Positions 7,886 through 16,324 of a stretch of 36,784 bases of DNA are shown piece by piece. Source of the stretch: an uncultured Opitutia bacterium. GTDB lineage: Bacteria > Verrucomicrobiota > Verrucomicrobiia > Opitutales > UBA953. A program made the translations under genes and the position numbers. The notes beneath the pieces are model-generated. The model was given only the letters and a program-made list of their open reading frames with translations, was not told the origin of the DNA and did not search any database. The stretch is taken from contig CAIXQT010000019.1 in the NCBI GenBank assembly GCA_903921665.1, forward strand, positions 1 through 36,784, read 5' to 3'. How positions within the stretch are numbered: position 1 is the stretch's first letter; every line of letters starts with the position of its first letter.

Positions 7886-9226
7886 TCAGCAACCGAAGCC
7901 GGCCTCGGACTCGAGGACCTTGCGGACGGCTTCGAAGTCGTTGCCGATTTTGATCGGAGCCGGCGCCGGCAGCTCGCCCGGGAAACGGGAAGCATTGGCG
8001 TCGCCGAAGGCCTCACGCAGCACGTCCGGGAACTTGGCCGGGTGCGCGGTGCCGAAGACGATGACATCGTCGAGTTTCGCACCATCGCGGGCCAGGAGAT
8101 CCTCGGCGGCCTTCCAGCCGACCGCGGTATGCGGGCAAAGGATATAACCGCTGGCGTCACGCACGCGACGCATGGCGTCGAGCGTGGCCTTGTCGTCGAC
8201 GGTGACCGCGCTCACGGCCGGGCCACCTTCCCGCCAGGCGAGCAAGCGGCTGAGGTTGTTCGGATCGCCGATGTCCATGGCATTGGAGGCCGTGGGCGTG
8301 GCACGCCGCGGACGGTATTCACCGGTGGCGAACAAGTCAGGCAGGGGCGAATTGGTGTTGGTCGCGGCGACGAGCGCGGCGACATCGAGACCCATGCGGC
8401 GGGCCAGCTGGACGGCGCCGACGTTGCCCAGATTACCCGACGGCACCACGATGCCCATGCGGCGACCGGGCGCCAACAGGCGTTTGGCGTGGAAAGCGAA
8501 CGGAACCTGGGCGATCAGGCGGACGGGGTTGATGGAGTTGGCCGTGAGCAGCGGGCGGTGTCGGCGCAAGGACTCGTCGGCGAGGGCGCGCTTCACCATG
8601 GACTGACAATCATCGAACGTACCGTCGACGGATAGCGCGACCACGCCTGGACGGGCCCGGGCGATCTGCGATTCCTGCACGCCGCTGACGCCGATCCGAG
8701 GATAGAGCACCACCGCGCGGACGCCCGGGACGCCGGCGCAGGCTTCGGTCACGGCGGCGCCGGTGTCACCGGAGGTCGCGGCGAGGACAGTCAGCTGCGG
8801 AAATTCGTCGCCAAGGACGCGCGCGGTGACGCGCACGAGCGTGCGGACGGCGAAGTCCTTGAAAGCCGCAGACGGACCTTGGAAGAGCTCGAGGACCGCG
8901 ATGCGTTCGGCAGGCGTGCCCTTGAATTTCTCAGGGCGGATGAGCGGGACCGGGAAATTGAAGGCTTCCTGACAGAGCTGACGGAGGACCGTCGGCCCGA
9001 GGACTTCGGCGAAATAAGGGGCCACGACGGCCTCGGCCAGATCGGCGTAGGACGCGTCACGGTGGCGCTCGACGAAATCAGGCGGGATCTGCGGGATATG
9101 CGTCGGCACCCAGAGGCCGCCCTTGGCGGGCATGGCCGAAAGCAGTACGTCACGCAGGGAACCGCGACAGGAAGCGTCGGCGGTGGAGACGAATTCCAAC
9201 TTAGGACTCGGAGAGGACATGGACAC
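7886..9226 (-). CDS. thrC: Threonine synthase
   Basis: The 446-residue PLP enzyme converts O-phosphohomoserine to threonine. The N-terminal RGSLRDVLLSAMPAKGGLWV matches the family's start (usually STRG). The PLP-binding lysine lies in GPSAAFKDFA at about residue 123. The phosphate-binding ATSGDTGAAV (about 150) and SGNLGNVGAVQLARRMG (about 264) are intact, as is the late FGTAHPAKFPDVLREA. Length and order fit the E. coli/plant-like type. The GTG start at 9226 overlaps the end of thrB by 26 bp; ATG at 9220 is an equally good start. The overlap implies translational coupling with thrB. No T-rich terminator follows on this strand. Confidence 0.95.
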   Translation of the reverse strand: MSMSSPSPKLEFVSTADASCRGSLRDVLLSAMPAKGGLWVPTHIPQIPPDFVERHRDASYADLAEAVVAPYFAEVLGPTVLRQLCQEAFNFPVPLIRPEKFKGTPAERIAVLELFQGPSAAFKDFAVRTLVRVTARVLGDEFPQLTVLAATSGDTGAAVTEACAGVPGVRAVVLYPRIGVSGVQESQIARARPGVVALSVDGTFDDCQSMVKRALADESLRRHRPLLTANSINPVRLIAQVPFAFHAKRLLAPGRRMGIVVPSGNLGNVGAVQLARRMGLDVAALVAATNTNSPLPDLFATGEYRPRRATPTASNAMDIGDPNNLSRLLAWREGGPAVSAVTVDDKATLDAMRRVRDASGYILCPHTAVGWKAAEDLLARDGAKLDDVIVFGTAHPAKFPDVLREAFGDANASRFPGELPAPAPIKIGNDFEAVRKVLESEAGFGC

Positions 9227-10154
9227 CCTTGGGATTGATGCGCGAGACGTAAGGCGTGGCCTTGATCGGCACCGAAGAGAACACGGCGGCGACGGCGGCG
9301 GCGACCTTACGGGCGGTCTCCTCCCCGTCGCAGAGCGCGAACACGCTGGGGCCGGCGCCGGAGATCGAGAAGCCCAACGCGCCGGCGGCCATGGCGGCGG
9401 CTTTGGCGCGATAGAATTCGGGGATCAGGCGATGGCGGTGCGGCTCGGCGATCAGGTCATGCAGCGAACGGCCGATGAGCGCGTAGTCGCTCTTGAAGAA
9501 GCCGCAGAGCAGTCCGCCGAGATTACCGCTCTGCTGCGTCGAGGTCTCGAGCTGGATCTGGCGGGGCATGATCTCGCGGGCGACCTTGGTCAGCACGACG
9601 ATGTCGGGGTGCACGACCGCGGCCCAGAGACGTTCCGGGATCGGTACGTCCATGACGTCGAGCTCGGCGTTGGAGCGGATGAGGGTGATGCCGCCGAGGA
9701 GACACGGGCCGACGTTGTCGGCGTGCCAGGCGCCATCGGCCGCGGCTTCGCCGGCGACCACGAAAGGCAGGAGCTGACGGCGGGTCAGCGGATCGCCCAG
9801 GAGACGATTGACGACGAAGGCGCCGCCGACCGCGCTCGCGGCACTGGAGCCGAGGCCGCTACCGAAGGGCATCTTCTTGTGGATCTCCATCTCGATACCG
9901 AGGTCGCTCTTGCCGAGGTGGCGGAGGAGCGCGTGGGCGGAGACGCCAGCGGTGTTCTTCTTGGAGTCGAGAGGCAGGCGACCATCGTCACCGGTGATCT
10001 TGGTGATGCGCAGGCCGGGGGTCGTCGAGAACCGGGCCACGATCTCGTCGCCGGGGGCGTCGATGCAGAAGCCAAGCACGTCGAAACCGCAGGCCACGTT
10101 GGCCACGGTGGCAGGCGAAAAGATACGGACTTCTTTGAGCGGCTGAGCGGACAT
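9201..10154 (-). CDS. thrB: Homoserine kinase (GHMP family)
   Basis: The 317-residue kinase phosphorylates homoserine for thrC, which overlaps its 3' end. N-terminal VRIFSPATVANVACGFDVLG is typical of ThrB. The GHMP ATP loop is MPFGSGLGSSAASAVGG, and the C-terminal motif FSISGAGPSVFALCDGE is intact. An upstream in-frame start at 10211 exists, but ATG 10154 is preceded at good spacing by AAAGGGGGG, one of the few clear Shine-Dalgarno sequences here, and fits family length. It diverges from nadE with a short shared intergenic region. Confidence 0.95.
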   Translation of the reverse strand: MSAQPLKEVRIFSPATVANVACGFDVLGFCIDAPGDEIVARFSTTPGLRITKITGDDGRLPLDSKKNTAGVSAHALLRHLGKSDLGIEMEIHKKMPFGSGLGSSAASAVGGAFVVNRLLGDPLTRRQLLPFVVAGEAAADGAWHADNVGPCLLGGITLIRSNAELDVMDVPIPERLWAAVVHPDIVVLTKVAREIMPRQIQLETSTQQSGNLGGLLCGFFKSDYALIGRSLHDLIAEPHRHRLIPEFYRAKAAAMAAGALGFSISGAGPSVFALCDGEETARKVAAAVAAVFSSVPIKATPYVSRINPKGVHVLSES

Positions 10155-10206
10155 AAGACCCCCCTTTAACAGGGTTGGGCAGACCTTTCGGGTTGCCTCC
10201 CCATCG

Positions 10207-10231
10207 GTCAACGGTGAACATGACCGTTAAC
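10207..10231. promoter_or_regulatory. Inverted repeat between divergent thrB and nadE
   Basis: GTCAACGGT and ACCGTTAAC form 9-bp half-sites with one mismatch, separated by 7 bp (GAACATG). The core AACGGT/ACCGTT is perfect. Size, symmetry and position between divergent genes fit a dimeric repressor site or shared operator. If nadE started at ATG 10220 rather than 10241, the repeat would overlap its coding region. Confidence 0.4.
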
Positions 10232-10240
10232 AGTCCTTTG

Positions 10241-12184
10241 ATGTCCAACCGCATCCACCAGAACGGTTTTGTGACCGTGGCGGCCGCCTCGCCGGCCCTC
10301 CGCCTGGGGGACCCTGCGGCCAACGCCACCCTGATCATCCAGGCCCTGGAAAAAGCCGCCCAAGAAGGGGTGGAAATCGTCGTCCTCCCCGAACTCTGCC
10401 TGACCGGCTACAGCTGCGGCGACCTCTTCGGCCAGCGGACCCTCCTGAACGGCGCCGTAAAGGCCCTAGGACAGGTTTGCGAGGCTACGGCCAAGCTTGG
10501 CCTCACCGCCCTCGTCGGCACCCCGCTGGAGGTCAACGGACGCCTCTTCAACGTGGCCGTGGCGGTCTCCCGCGGCAAGATCCTCGGGGTCGTCCCGAAG
10601 ACCCACCTTCCGAACACCGGGGAATTCTACGAGCAGCGCTGGTTCGCCTCCGCCCGGGTCGCACCGGTCGCCGAAGTCGAACTCCTCGGCCAGAAGGTCC
10701 CCTTCGGCACCGACCTCCTCTTCCAAGCGACCGACATGCCGGACTGCATGCTCGGCATCGAGATCTGCGAAGACCTCTGGGCCGTCGAACCTCCCAGCGG
10801 AGCCCAGGCCCTCGCCGGCGCCACCCTGCTCTGCAACCTTTCGGCCAGCGACGAGCTCCTGACCAAGGCCGCCTACCGCCGCGACCTCGTGAAGTCGCAG
10901 TCCGCCCGTTGCCTCGCCGCCTACGTCTACGCGGCCGCCGGCGCCGGCGAATCGAGCACGGACATCGTCTACAGCGGCCACGGCCTGATCGCCGAGAACG
11001 GCGTCGTGCTCGGCGAATCCGAACGCTTCCGCTTCGACCTCGCCCTGATCGTCTCGCAGATCGACCTCGATCGCCTCGCAGCCGAACGCCGCCGTAACAG
11101 CACCTTCTTCGGCGCGCCGGTGGCCGTGCGCCCGCGCGTGGTCGGCTTCACCCTCGGCATACCGACCGGCCAGACGCCCAAGCTGCGCCGGCGCTTCAGC
11201 CAGCATCCGTTCGTGCCGTCGGACCCGCACCGCCGCGACGAGAACTGTCAGGAGATCTTCGCCATCCAGTCGACGGGCCTCGCCCGACGCATCCGCCACA
11301 CGGGCCTCAAGCACGTCGTCATCGGCGTCTCGGGCGGCCTCGACTCCACCCTCGCCTTGCTGGTCACGCTCGAAGCCTTCAACCGTCTCGGCCTCGACCG
11401 CAAGGGCATCATCGGCCTCACGATGCCCGGCCCCGGCACGTCCGCCCGCACCCGCGTCAACGCGATGCGCCTGATGGAGACGCTCGGCATCACTGCCCGC
11501 GAGATCACCATCAACGACGCGGTCGAACGACATCTGCGCGACATCCAGCATCCGGCCGGCAAGCACGATGTCACCTTCGAGAACGCCCAGGCCCGCGAAC
11601 GCACTCAGATCCTGATGGACGTCGCTAACCAGAGCCACGGCTTCGTCGTCGGCACCGGCGACCTTTCCGAAGCGGCGCTCGGCTGGTGCACCTTCAACGC
11701 CGACCACATGTCGATGTATCACGTGAACATCGGCGTGCCGAAGACCTTGGTGAAGCACCTCGTCGGCTGGGCCGCGCACGCTCGCCACGTCGGCACCGAA
11801 CGCACGATCCTGGAGGATATCGTGGCCACCCCGGTCAGCCCCGAACTGCTGCCCCCCGGAGACGACGGCGAGATCGCCCAGCAGACGGAGATGCTGGTCG
11901 GACCGTACGAGCTCCACGACTTCTTCCTTTATCACGTCATCCGCAACGGGTTCCGCCCGTCGAAGGTCCTCTGGATCGCGGAGCACGCTTTTGCCGGGAA
12001 ATATGACCAGACGGAGATCCGCCACTGGCTGCGCTCGTTCCTGAACCGCTTCTTCAGCCAGCAGTTCAAGCGTTCGGTCATGCCCGACGGACCCAAAGTG
12101 GGCTCGCTGGCCCTCTCCCCCCGCGGCGATTGGCGCATGCCTTCCGACGCCGAGGCGACGGCGTGGCTTGCCGAACTGGGCTAA
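10241..12184 (+). CDS. nadE: Glutamine-dependent NAD+ synthetase
   Basis: The 647-residue enzyme amidates deamido-NAD using ammonia released from glutamine. Residues about 1-270 are a nitrilase-type glutaminase with its Glu (VVLPELCLTGYS), Lys (VVPKTHLPNTGEFYE) and Cys (MLGIEICEDLW). Residues about 300-640 are the NAD synthase domain, with pyrophosphatase loop VIGVSGGLDSTLALL and VGTGDLSEAALGW. I chose ATG 10241 because the protein then begins close to GFVTVAAASPALRLGD, as in relatives. ATG 10220 and TTG 10175 are in frame but overlap the inverted repeat or lie very close to thrB. It is the first gene of a four-gene run. Confidence 0.93.
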   Translation: MSNRIHQNGFVTVAAASPALRLGDPAANATLIIQALEKAAQEGVEIVVLPELCLTGYSCGDLFGQRTLLNGAVKALGQVCEATAKLGLTALVGTPLEVNGRLFNVAVAVSRGKILGVVPKTHLPNTGEFYEQRWFASARVAPVAEVELLGQKVPFGTDLLFQATDMPDCMLGIEICEDLWAVEPPSGAQALAGATLLCNLSASDELLTKAAYRRDLVKSQSARCLAAYVYAAAGAGESSTDIVYSGHGLIAENGVVLGESERFRFDLALIVSQIDLDRLAAERRRNSTFFGAPVAVRPRVVGFTLGIPTGQTPKLRRRFSQHPFVPSDPHRRDENCQEIFAIQSTGLARRIRHTGLKHVVIGVSGGLDSTLALLVTLEAFNRLGLDRKGIIGLTMPGPGTSARTRVNAMRLMETLGITAREITINDAVERHLRDIQHPAGKHDVTFENAQARERTQILMDVANQSHGFVVGTGDLSEAALGWCTFNADHMSMYHVNIGVPKTLVKHLVGWAAHARHVGTERTILEDIVATPVSPELLPPGDDGEIAQQTEMLVGPYELHDFFLYHVIRNGFRPSKVLWIAEHAFAGKYDQTEIRHWLRSFLNRFFSQQFKRSVMPDGPKVGSLALSPRGDWRMPSDAEATAWLAELG

Positions 12185-12193
12185 CCCTGCTTG

Positions 12194-13669
12194 ATGGGAG
12201 GCGTGAGCCCTCCCGCGCAGACGCATCCCGCCGCCACCCAGGCCCTCCTGGCGAAGCTGGGTCCGGAAGTCGTCCTGACCGACGAAGCCGCGTGCTTCGC
12301 CGCGTCGTTCGACAACATGCGCCTGTCCTTCATGCCCGAGGCGGTCATCCGTCCGGCCACGGAGGAGGACATCGGCGTCACGCTGAAGCTCGCCAACTTA
12401 CATCGCGTGCCCGTCACGGTCCGCGGCCGCGGCACCGGCACGACCGGCGCCTGCGCCCCGATCCAAGGCGGCTGGGTCATCCACCTCGACCATTGGGATA
12501 AGATCGAGATCGATCCGGAGTCATCGATGGCGACCGTCCAGCCCGGCGCGATCACGGCCCGCATCAACGACCTTGCCGCTCCGCACGGACTCTTCTTCCC
12601 GCCCGATCCGTCGTCGGTGAAGCACTGCAGCATCGGCGGCAACATCGCCACTAACGCCGGCGGGCTGCGCGCCGCGAAGTACGGCGTGGTCCGCGACCAC
12701 GTCTATGCGCTCGAAGGCTTCCTGCCCACCGGCGAGAAGGTCCGCTGGGCCGCTCCGCTCCGCAAGTTCGTCAGCGGCCTCAACCTGCGCGACCTCTGGA
12801 TCGGCTCCGAAGGCACGCTCGGCGTGATCACGAAGGCCACGCTCAAGCTCTCCATCCTGCCCGCCGCCCGTCGCACCTTCCTGCTGGCCTTCCGCACCGA
12901 CGAAGCCGCGCTCGAAGCGGCCATCGACCTGATTTCGCTGCGCGTGAACCCGTCGGTGCTCGAATTCCTCGACGTCCAGACGGTCGCCGCCACCGAGAAG
13001 CGTCGCGGGAAGCGCGTCTTCACGGACGCGGAGCTGGCTGGCTCGCCCGAAACCCATGCCGCCCTGCTCGTCGAAATCGACGGCCACCCGGCCGTCCTGG
13101 CGGACGACGCGGTCAAGGTCATCGCCTGGGCGAAGCGACACGCGGTCGCTTTCCGGGCGCCCGAGGGAGAAGCGGAAGCCGAAGCGCTCTGGGAACTCCG
13201 CCGCACCTGCTCGCAGGCGATGTTCGCCCTCGGCGACGCCAAGCTCAACGAGGACGTGGTGGTGCCGATCCGCAGCTACGTCGCCCTGCTCCGCTTCACC
13301 CGCGAGGTCCGCGACCGCATCGGCCTGGCCACGCCGACCTTCGGCCACGCCGCCGACGGGAACTTCCACGTGCACATCATGTATGACCGGTTCAATCCGG
13401 AGCACTGCCGCAAGGCCGAGCTGGCCATCCGCGAGGTGATGGAAAAGGTCGTCGAATTGGGCGGAGCAATCACAGGGGAACACGGCATCGGCCTCGCGAA
13501 GTCCCCGTTCCTGACGCTCCAGCACACGCCGGCTGAGATCGGCGCGATGCTGGCGATCAAGAAGGCCCTCGATCCGAACGGCATCCTCGCACCGGGTCAG
13601 ATCTTCGAACCCTTCAACGTCTGGGAGCATCGGCCCATCAAGGTCACGCTGCCTTGGGACAAGCACTGA
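12194..13669 (+). CDS. GlcD-like FAD-linked oxidase (D-2-hydroxyacid dehydrogenase family)
   Basis: The 491-residue flavoprotein has an FAD_binding_4 domain at about 45-185, with VTVRGRGTGTTGACAPIQGG and HCSIGGNIATNAGGLRAAKYG as the FAD pyrophosphate and isoalloxazine loops. A FAD-oxidase C-terminal domain follows, with NEDVVVPIRSY, FGHAADGNFHVHI and GEHGIGLAKSPF, which carry the substrate and metal residues in glycolate oxidase subunit D and D-lactate dehydrogenases. The natural substrate is probably glycolate, D-lactate or a related acid; this cannot be fixed from sequence. GlcE and GlcF are absent here. The ATG lies 9 bp after nadE and 2 bp separate it from the next gene. Confidence 0.88.
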   Translation: MGGVSPPAQTHPAATQALLAKLGPEVVLTDEAACFAASFDNMRLSFMPEAVIRPATEEDIGVTLKLANLHRVPVTVRGRGTGTTGACAPIQGGWVIHLDHWDKIEIDPESSMATVQPGAITARINDLAAPHGLFFPPDPSSVKHCSIGGNIATNAGGLRAAKYGVVRDHVYALEGFLPTGEKVRWAAPLRKFVSGLNLRDLWIGSEGTLGVITKATLKLSILPAARRTFLLAFRTDEAALEAAIDLISLRVNPSVLEFLDVQTVAATEKRRGKRVFTDAELAGSPETHAALLVEIDGHPAVLADDAVKVIAWAKRHAVAFRAPEGEAEAEALWELRRTCSQAMFALGDAKLNEDVVVPIRSYVALLRFTREVRDRIGLATPTFGHAADGNFHVHIMYDRFNPEHCRKAELAIREVMEKVVELGGAITGEHGIGLAKSPFLTLQHTPAEIGAMLAIKKALDPNGILAPGQIFEPFNVWEHRPIKVTLPWDKH

Positions 13670-13671
13670 GC

Positions 13672-14337
13672 ATGCCTCGTACCGTCGCCGTCTTCGATTG
13701 GGATGGGGTCGTCATCGACTCTTCCGTCGCCCATGAACGCTCCTGGGAAGCCTTGGCCAAGGAAGAGAAGCTCCCCCTGCCGGCCGACCACTTCAAGCGC
13801 GGCTTTGGCAAGCGCAACGAGCTGATCATTCCTGATATCTTGAACTGGTCGCGTGACCCTGCCGAAGTGAAACGGCTATCCAACCGCAAGGAAGCCCTCT
13901 ACCGCGACATCGCCCGCACCGGCCATGTCCGCCTGCTGCCTGGCGTCCGCGAACTCTGCGGCGCGCTCAACAACCTCGGCATCCCTTGCGTCATCGGCAC
14001 CTCCACGCACAAGGAAAACCTCGCGCTCTCCTTCGAGCTCTTCGGCATCGGACACTTCTTCTTCGGCGCGGTCGCCAGCGAGGACGTGACGAAGGGTAAG
14101 CCGGACCCCGAAGTCTTCCTGAAGGCCTGCGCCCTCGGCGGCGGCGACCCGGCGACGTCCTTCGTCTTCGAAGACTCCTTCTCGGGCCTGCAGGCCGGAC
14201 TGTCCGGCGGATTCATCACGATCGCCCTCGCGACAACCAATACCCGCGAGCAGCTCGAGCCTATCGGTGCGCACCACATCGTGAAGGACCTCTCCGAAGT
14301 CGACCCGCAGTGGCTCGCCCGTGGGCGCCTGGGCTGA
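13672..14337 (+). CDS. HAD-superfamily phosphatase / beta-phosphoglucomutase-like hydrolase
   Basis: This 221-residue HAD hydrolase has all four motifs: VFDWDGVVIDS (nucleophile Asp and general acid Asp), GTSTHKEN, KGKPDPEVF (Lys) and FEDSFSGLQAG (metal Asp). The cap is of the subclass I type (residues about 20-85). The GFGKRNELIIPDIL cap segment resembles beta-phosphoglucomutase-like and plant-type phosphatases. Phosphoglycolate phosphatase activity is possible but not shown. ATG 13672 lies 2 bp after the oxidase stop; the upstream in-frame start at 13654 would overlap that gene. Confidence 0.87.
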   Translation: MPRTVAVFDWDGVVIDSSVAHERSWEALAKEEKLPLPADHFKRGFGKRNELIIPDILNWSRDPAEVKRLSNRKEALYRDIARTGHVRLLPGVRELCGALNNLGIPCVIGTSTHKENLALSFELFGIGHFFFGAVASEDVTKGKPDPEVFLKACALGGGDPATSFVFEDSFSGLQAGLSGGFITIALATTNTREQLEPIGAHHIVKDLSEVDPQWLARGRLG

Positions 14338-14338
14338 G

Positions 14339-16324
14339 ATGGAATTCCGTCTCAAATCCGACTACCGCCCGATGGGCGACCAGCCGACCGCGATCGCCGC
14401 GCTCGACGCCTCCCTGCGCGCCGGCAACGGCCGTCAGACTCTCCTCGGCGTGACGGGCTCCGGCAAGACGTTCACAATGGCGAACCTGATCGCCCAGCAG
14501 CAACGCCCAGCGCTCATCATCTCGCACAACAAGACGCTGGCCGCCCAGCTCTACTCGGAGTTCAAGAACTTCTTCCCCGAGAACGCCGTCGAATACTTCG
14601 TCAGCTACTACGACTACTACCAGCCGGAAGCCTACGTGCCGTCGACGGACACCTTCATCGAGAAGGATTCCGCCATCAACGAGGACATCGAGCGGCTGCG
14701 CATCAGCGCCAGCAGCGCCCTGCTCTCCCGGCGCGACGTGGTCGTGATCGCCTCGGTCTCCTGCATCTACGGCCTCGGCTCGCCCGAAGACTTCCTGGCC
14801 GCGATGATCGCGCTCAAGGCCGGCATGACGATGCGCCGCGACGAACTCCTCGCGAAGCTCGTCGCCAACCAATACGTCCGCAACGACGCCATCCTGGAAC
14901 GCTGCAACTTCCGCGCCCGCGGCGAGACGATCGACGTCTGGCCGGCCTACATGGAGTCCGCCGTCCGCCTGGAATTCTGGGGCGATACGCTCGAGGCCAT
15001 CCGCGAACTCGACCCGGTCAGCGTGAAGCCCGGCAAGCAGTTGCAGAAGTTCGACCTCTACCCGGCCAACCAATATGTGATGGCTCCCGGCCGTGTGAAA
15101 GCCGCCGCCGCGGCCATCCGGGCGGAACTCGAAGAACGCGTCGACCATTTCGAGAAGACGAACCGCCTCGTGGAGGCTCAGCGTATCCGCATGCGCGTCG
15201 AACATGACCTCGAGATGCTCCGTGAGACGGGCTTCTGCCCAGGCATCGAAAACTACTCGATGCACATGTCCGGCCGCCGCCCCGGCGAACGGCCGCACTG
15301 CCTCTTGGACTTCTTCCCGAAGGACAAGCTGGTCTTCATCGACGAAAGCCACGTCTCGGTCTCGCAGATCGGCGGGATGTATCACGGCGACCGCGCCCGC
15401 AAGGAACGCCTCGTCGAATTCGGTTTCCGTCTGCCTTCCGCCCTCGAGAACCGTCCGCTGCGCCCCGAGGAATTCGATACGCTGGTCGAACAGGCAGTCT
15501 ACGTCTCCGCCACGCCGGCACCCCACGAATACAAGGTGTCATCCGTCATCGCCGAGCAGGTCATCCGCCCGACGGGATTGCTCGACCCGATCATGGAAGT
15601 CCGGCCGATCGCCGGCCAGGTCGAGGACATCATCGGCGAGGCCAAGGCCGTCGCCGCCCGCGGTTACCGCACGCTCGTCACGACGCTCACGAAGCGGATG
15701 TCGGAAGACCTCGCCAACTTCATGCGGGACAGCGGCCTGAAGGTCGAGTACCTGCACTCCGACATCGATGCGATCGAGCGCGTCGAGATCCTCCGCCGCC
15801 TGCGCGCCGGCTCCTTCGACGTCCTGGTGGGCGTCAATCTTCTCCGCGAAGGGCTCGACCTGCCAGAAGTGGCGCTTGTCGGCATCCTCGACGCCGACAA
15901 GGAAGGTTTCCTCCGCAGCGAGACGAGCCTCATCCAGACCTCAGGCCGCGCCGCCCGCCACCTGGAGGGCAAGGTGCTGCTCTACGCCGATGTGATGACG
16001 AAGTCCCTCACTCGCGCCCTGACGATCTGCGGCGACCGCCGCAAGCGTCAGGAGGCCCATAACACGAAGTACGGCATCACGCCGAAGAGCACGCAGCGTA
16101 AGATCGAGGAGAGCCTCGTGGACCTGGAGGCCGACGAAGCCCTCGCGGTGGCCGAAGGCACGGATGACCGCGATATCGCGCGCGTCTTGGCGGACATGGA
16201 GGCCGAGATGCTGGCGGCGGCGGACGAACTACAGTTCGAACGCGCGGCGAACCTGCGCGACCAGATCGAGTCCTTGCGCACCGGTAAGCCTGCCTCCCCG
16301 AAGCGCCACAAGGGCCGCCGCTGA
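14339..16324 (+). CDS. uvrB: Excinuclease ABC subunit B
   Basis: The 661-residue helicase-like protein receives damaged DNA from UvrA and positions UvrC for incision. Walker A is GVTGSGKTFTMAN, and the beta-hairpin YYDYYQPEAYVP that inserts into the duplex is intact. The motifs FIDESHVSVSQIGGMY, YLHSDIDAIERVEILRRLR and NLLREGLDLPEVALVGILDADKEG are canonical. A UVR domain for UvrC contact ends the protein (residues about 620-655). It starts 1 bp after the HAD gene, so it shares that operon; no SOS operator is visible in front. Its TGA directly touches the mutL stop. Confidence 0.97.
   Translation: MEFRLKSDYRPMGDQPTAIAALDASLRAGNGRQTLLGVTGSGKTFTMANLIAQQQRPALIISHNKTLAAQLYSEFKNFFPENAVEYFVSYYDYYQPEAYVPSTDTFIEKDSAINEDIERLRISASSALLSRRDVVVIASVSCIYGLGSPEDFLAAMIALKAGMTMRRDELLAKLVANQYVRNDAILERCNFRARGETIDVWPAYMESAVRLEFWGDTLEAIRELDPVSVKPGKQLQKFDLYPANQYVMAPGRVKAAAAAIRAELEERVDHFEKTNRLVEAQRIRMRVEHDLEMLRETGFCPGIENYSMHMSGRRPGERPHCLLDFFPKDKLVFIDESHVSVSQIGGMYHGDRARKERLVEFGFRLPSALENRPLRPEEFDTLVEQAVYVSATPAPHEYKVSSVIAEQVIRPTGLLDPIMEVRPIAGQVEDIIGEAKAVAARGYRTLVTTLTKRMSEDLANFMRDSGLKVEYLHSDIDAIERVEILRRLRAGSFDVLVGVNLLREGLDLPEVALVGILDADKEGFLRSETSLIQTSGRAARHLEGKVLLYADVMTKSLTRALTICGDRRKRQEAHNTKYGITPKSTQRKIEESLVDLEADEALAVAEGTDDRDIARVLADMEAEMLAAADELQFERAANLRDQIESLRTGKPASPKRHKGRR

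Noticed and set aside
13654..13671. Longer N-terminus for the HAD gene, and likewise upstream starts for uvrB (14321), mutL (18211), thrB (10211), thioesterase (24973)
   Set aside because: Each adds residues not expected in the family and most overlap the neighbouring gene.
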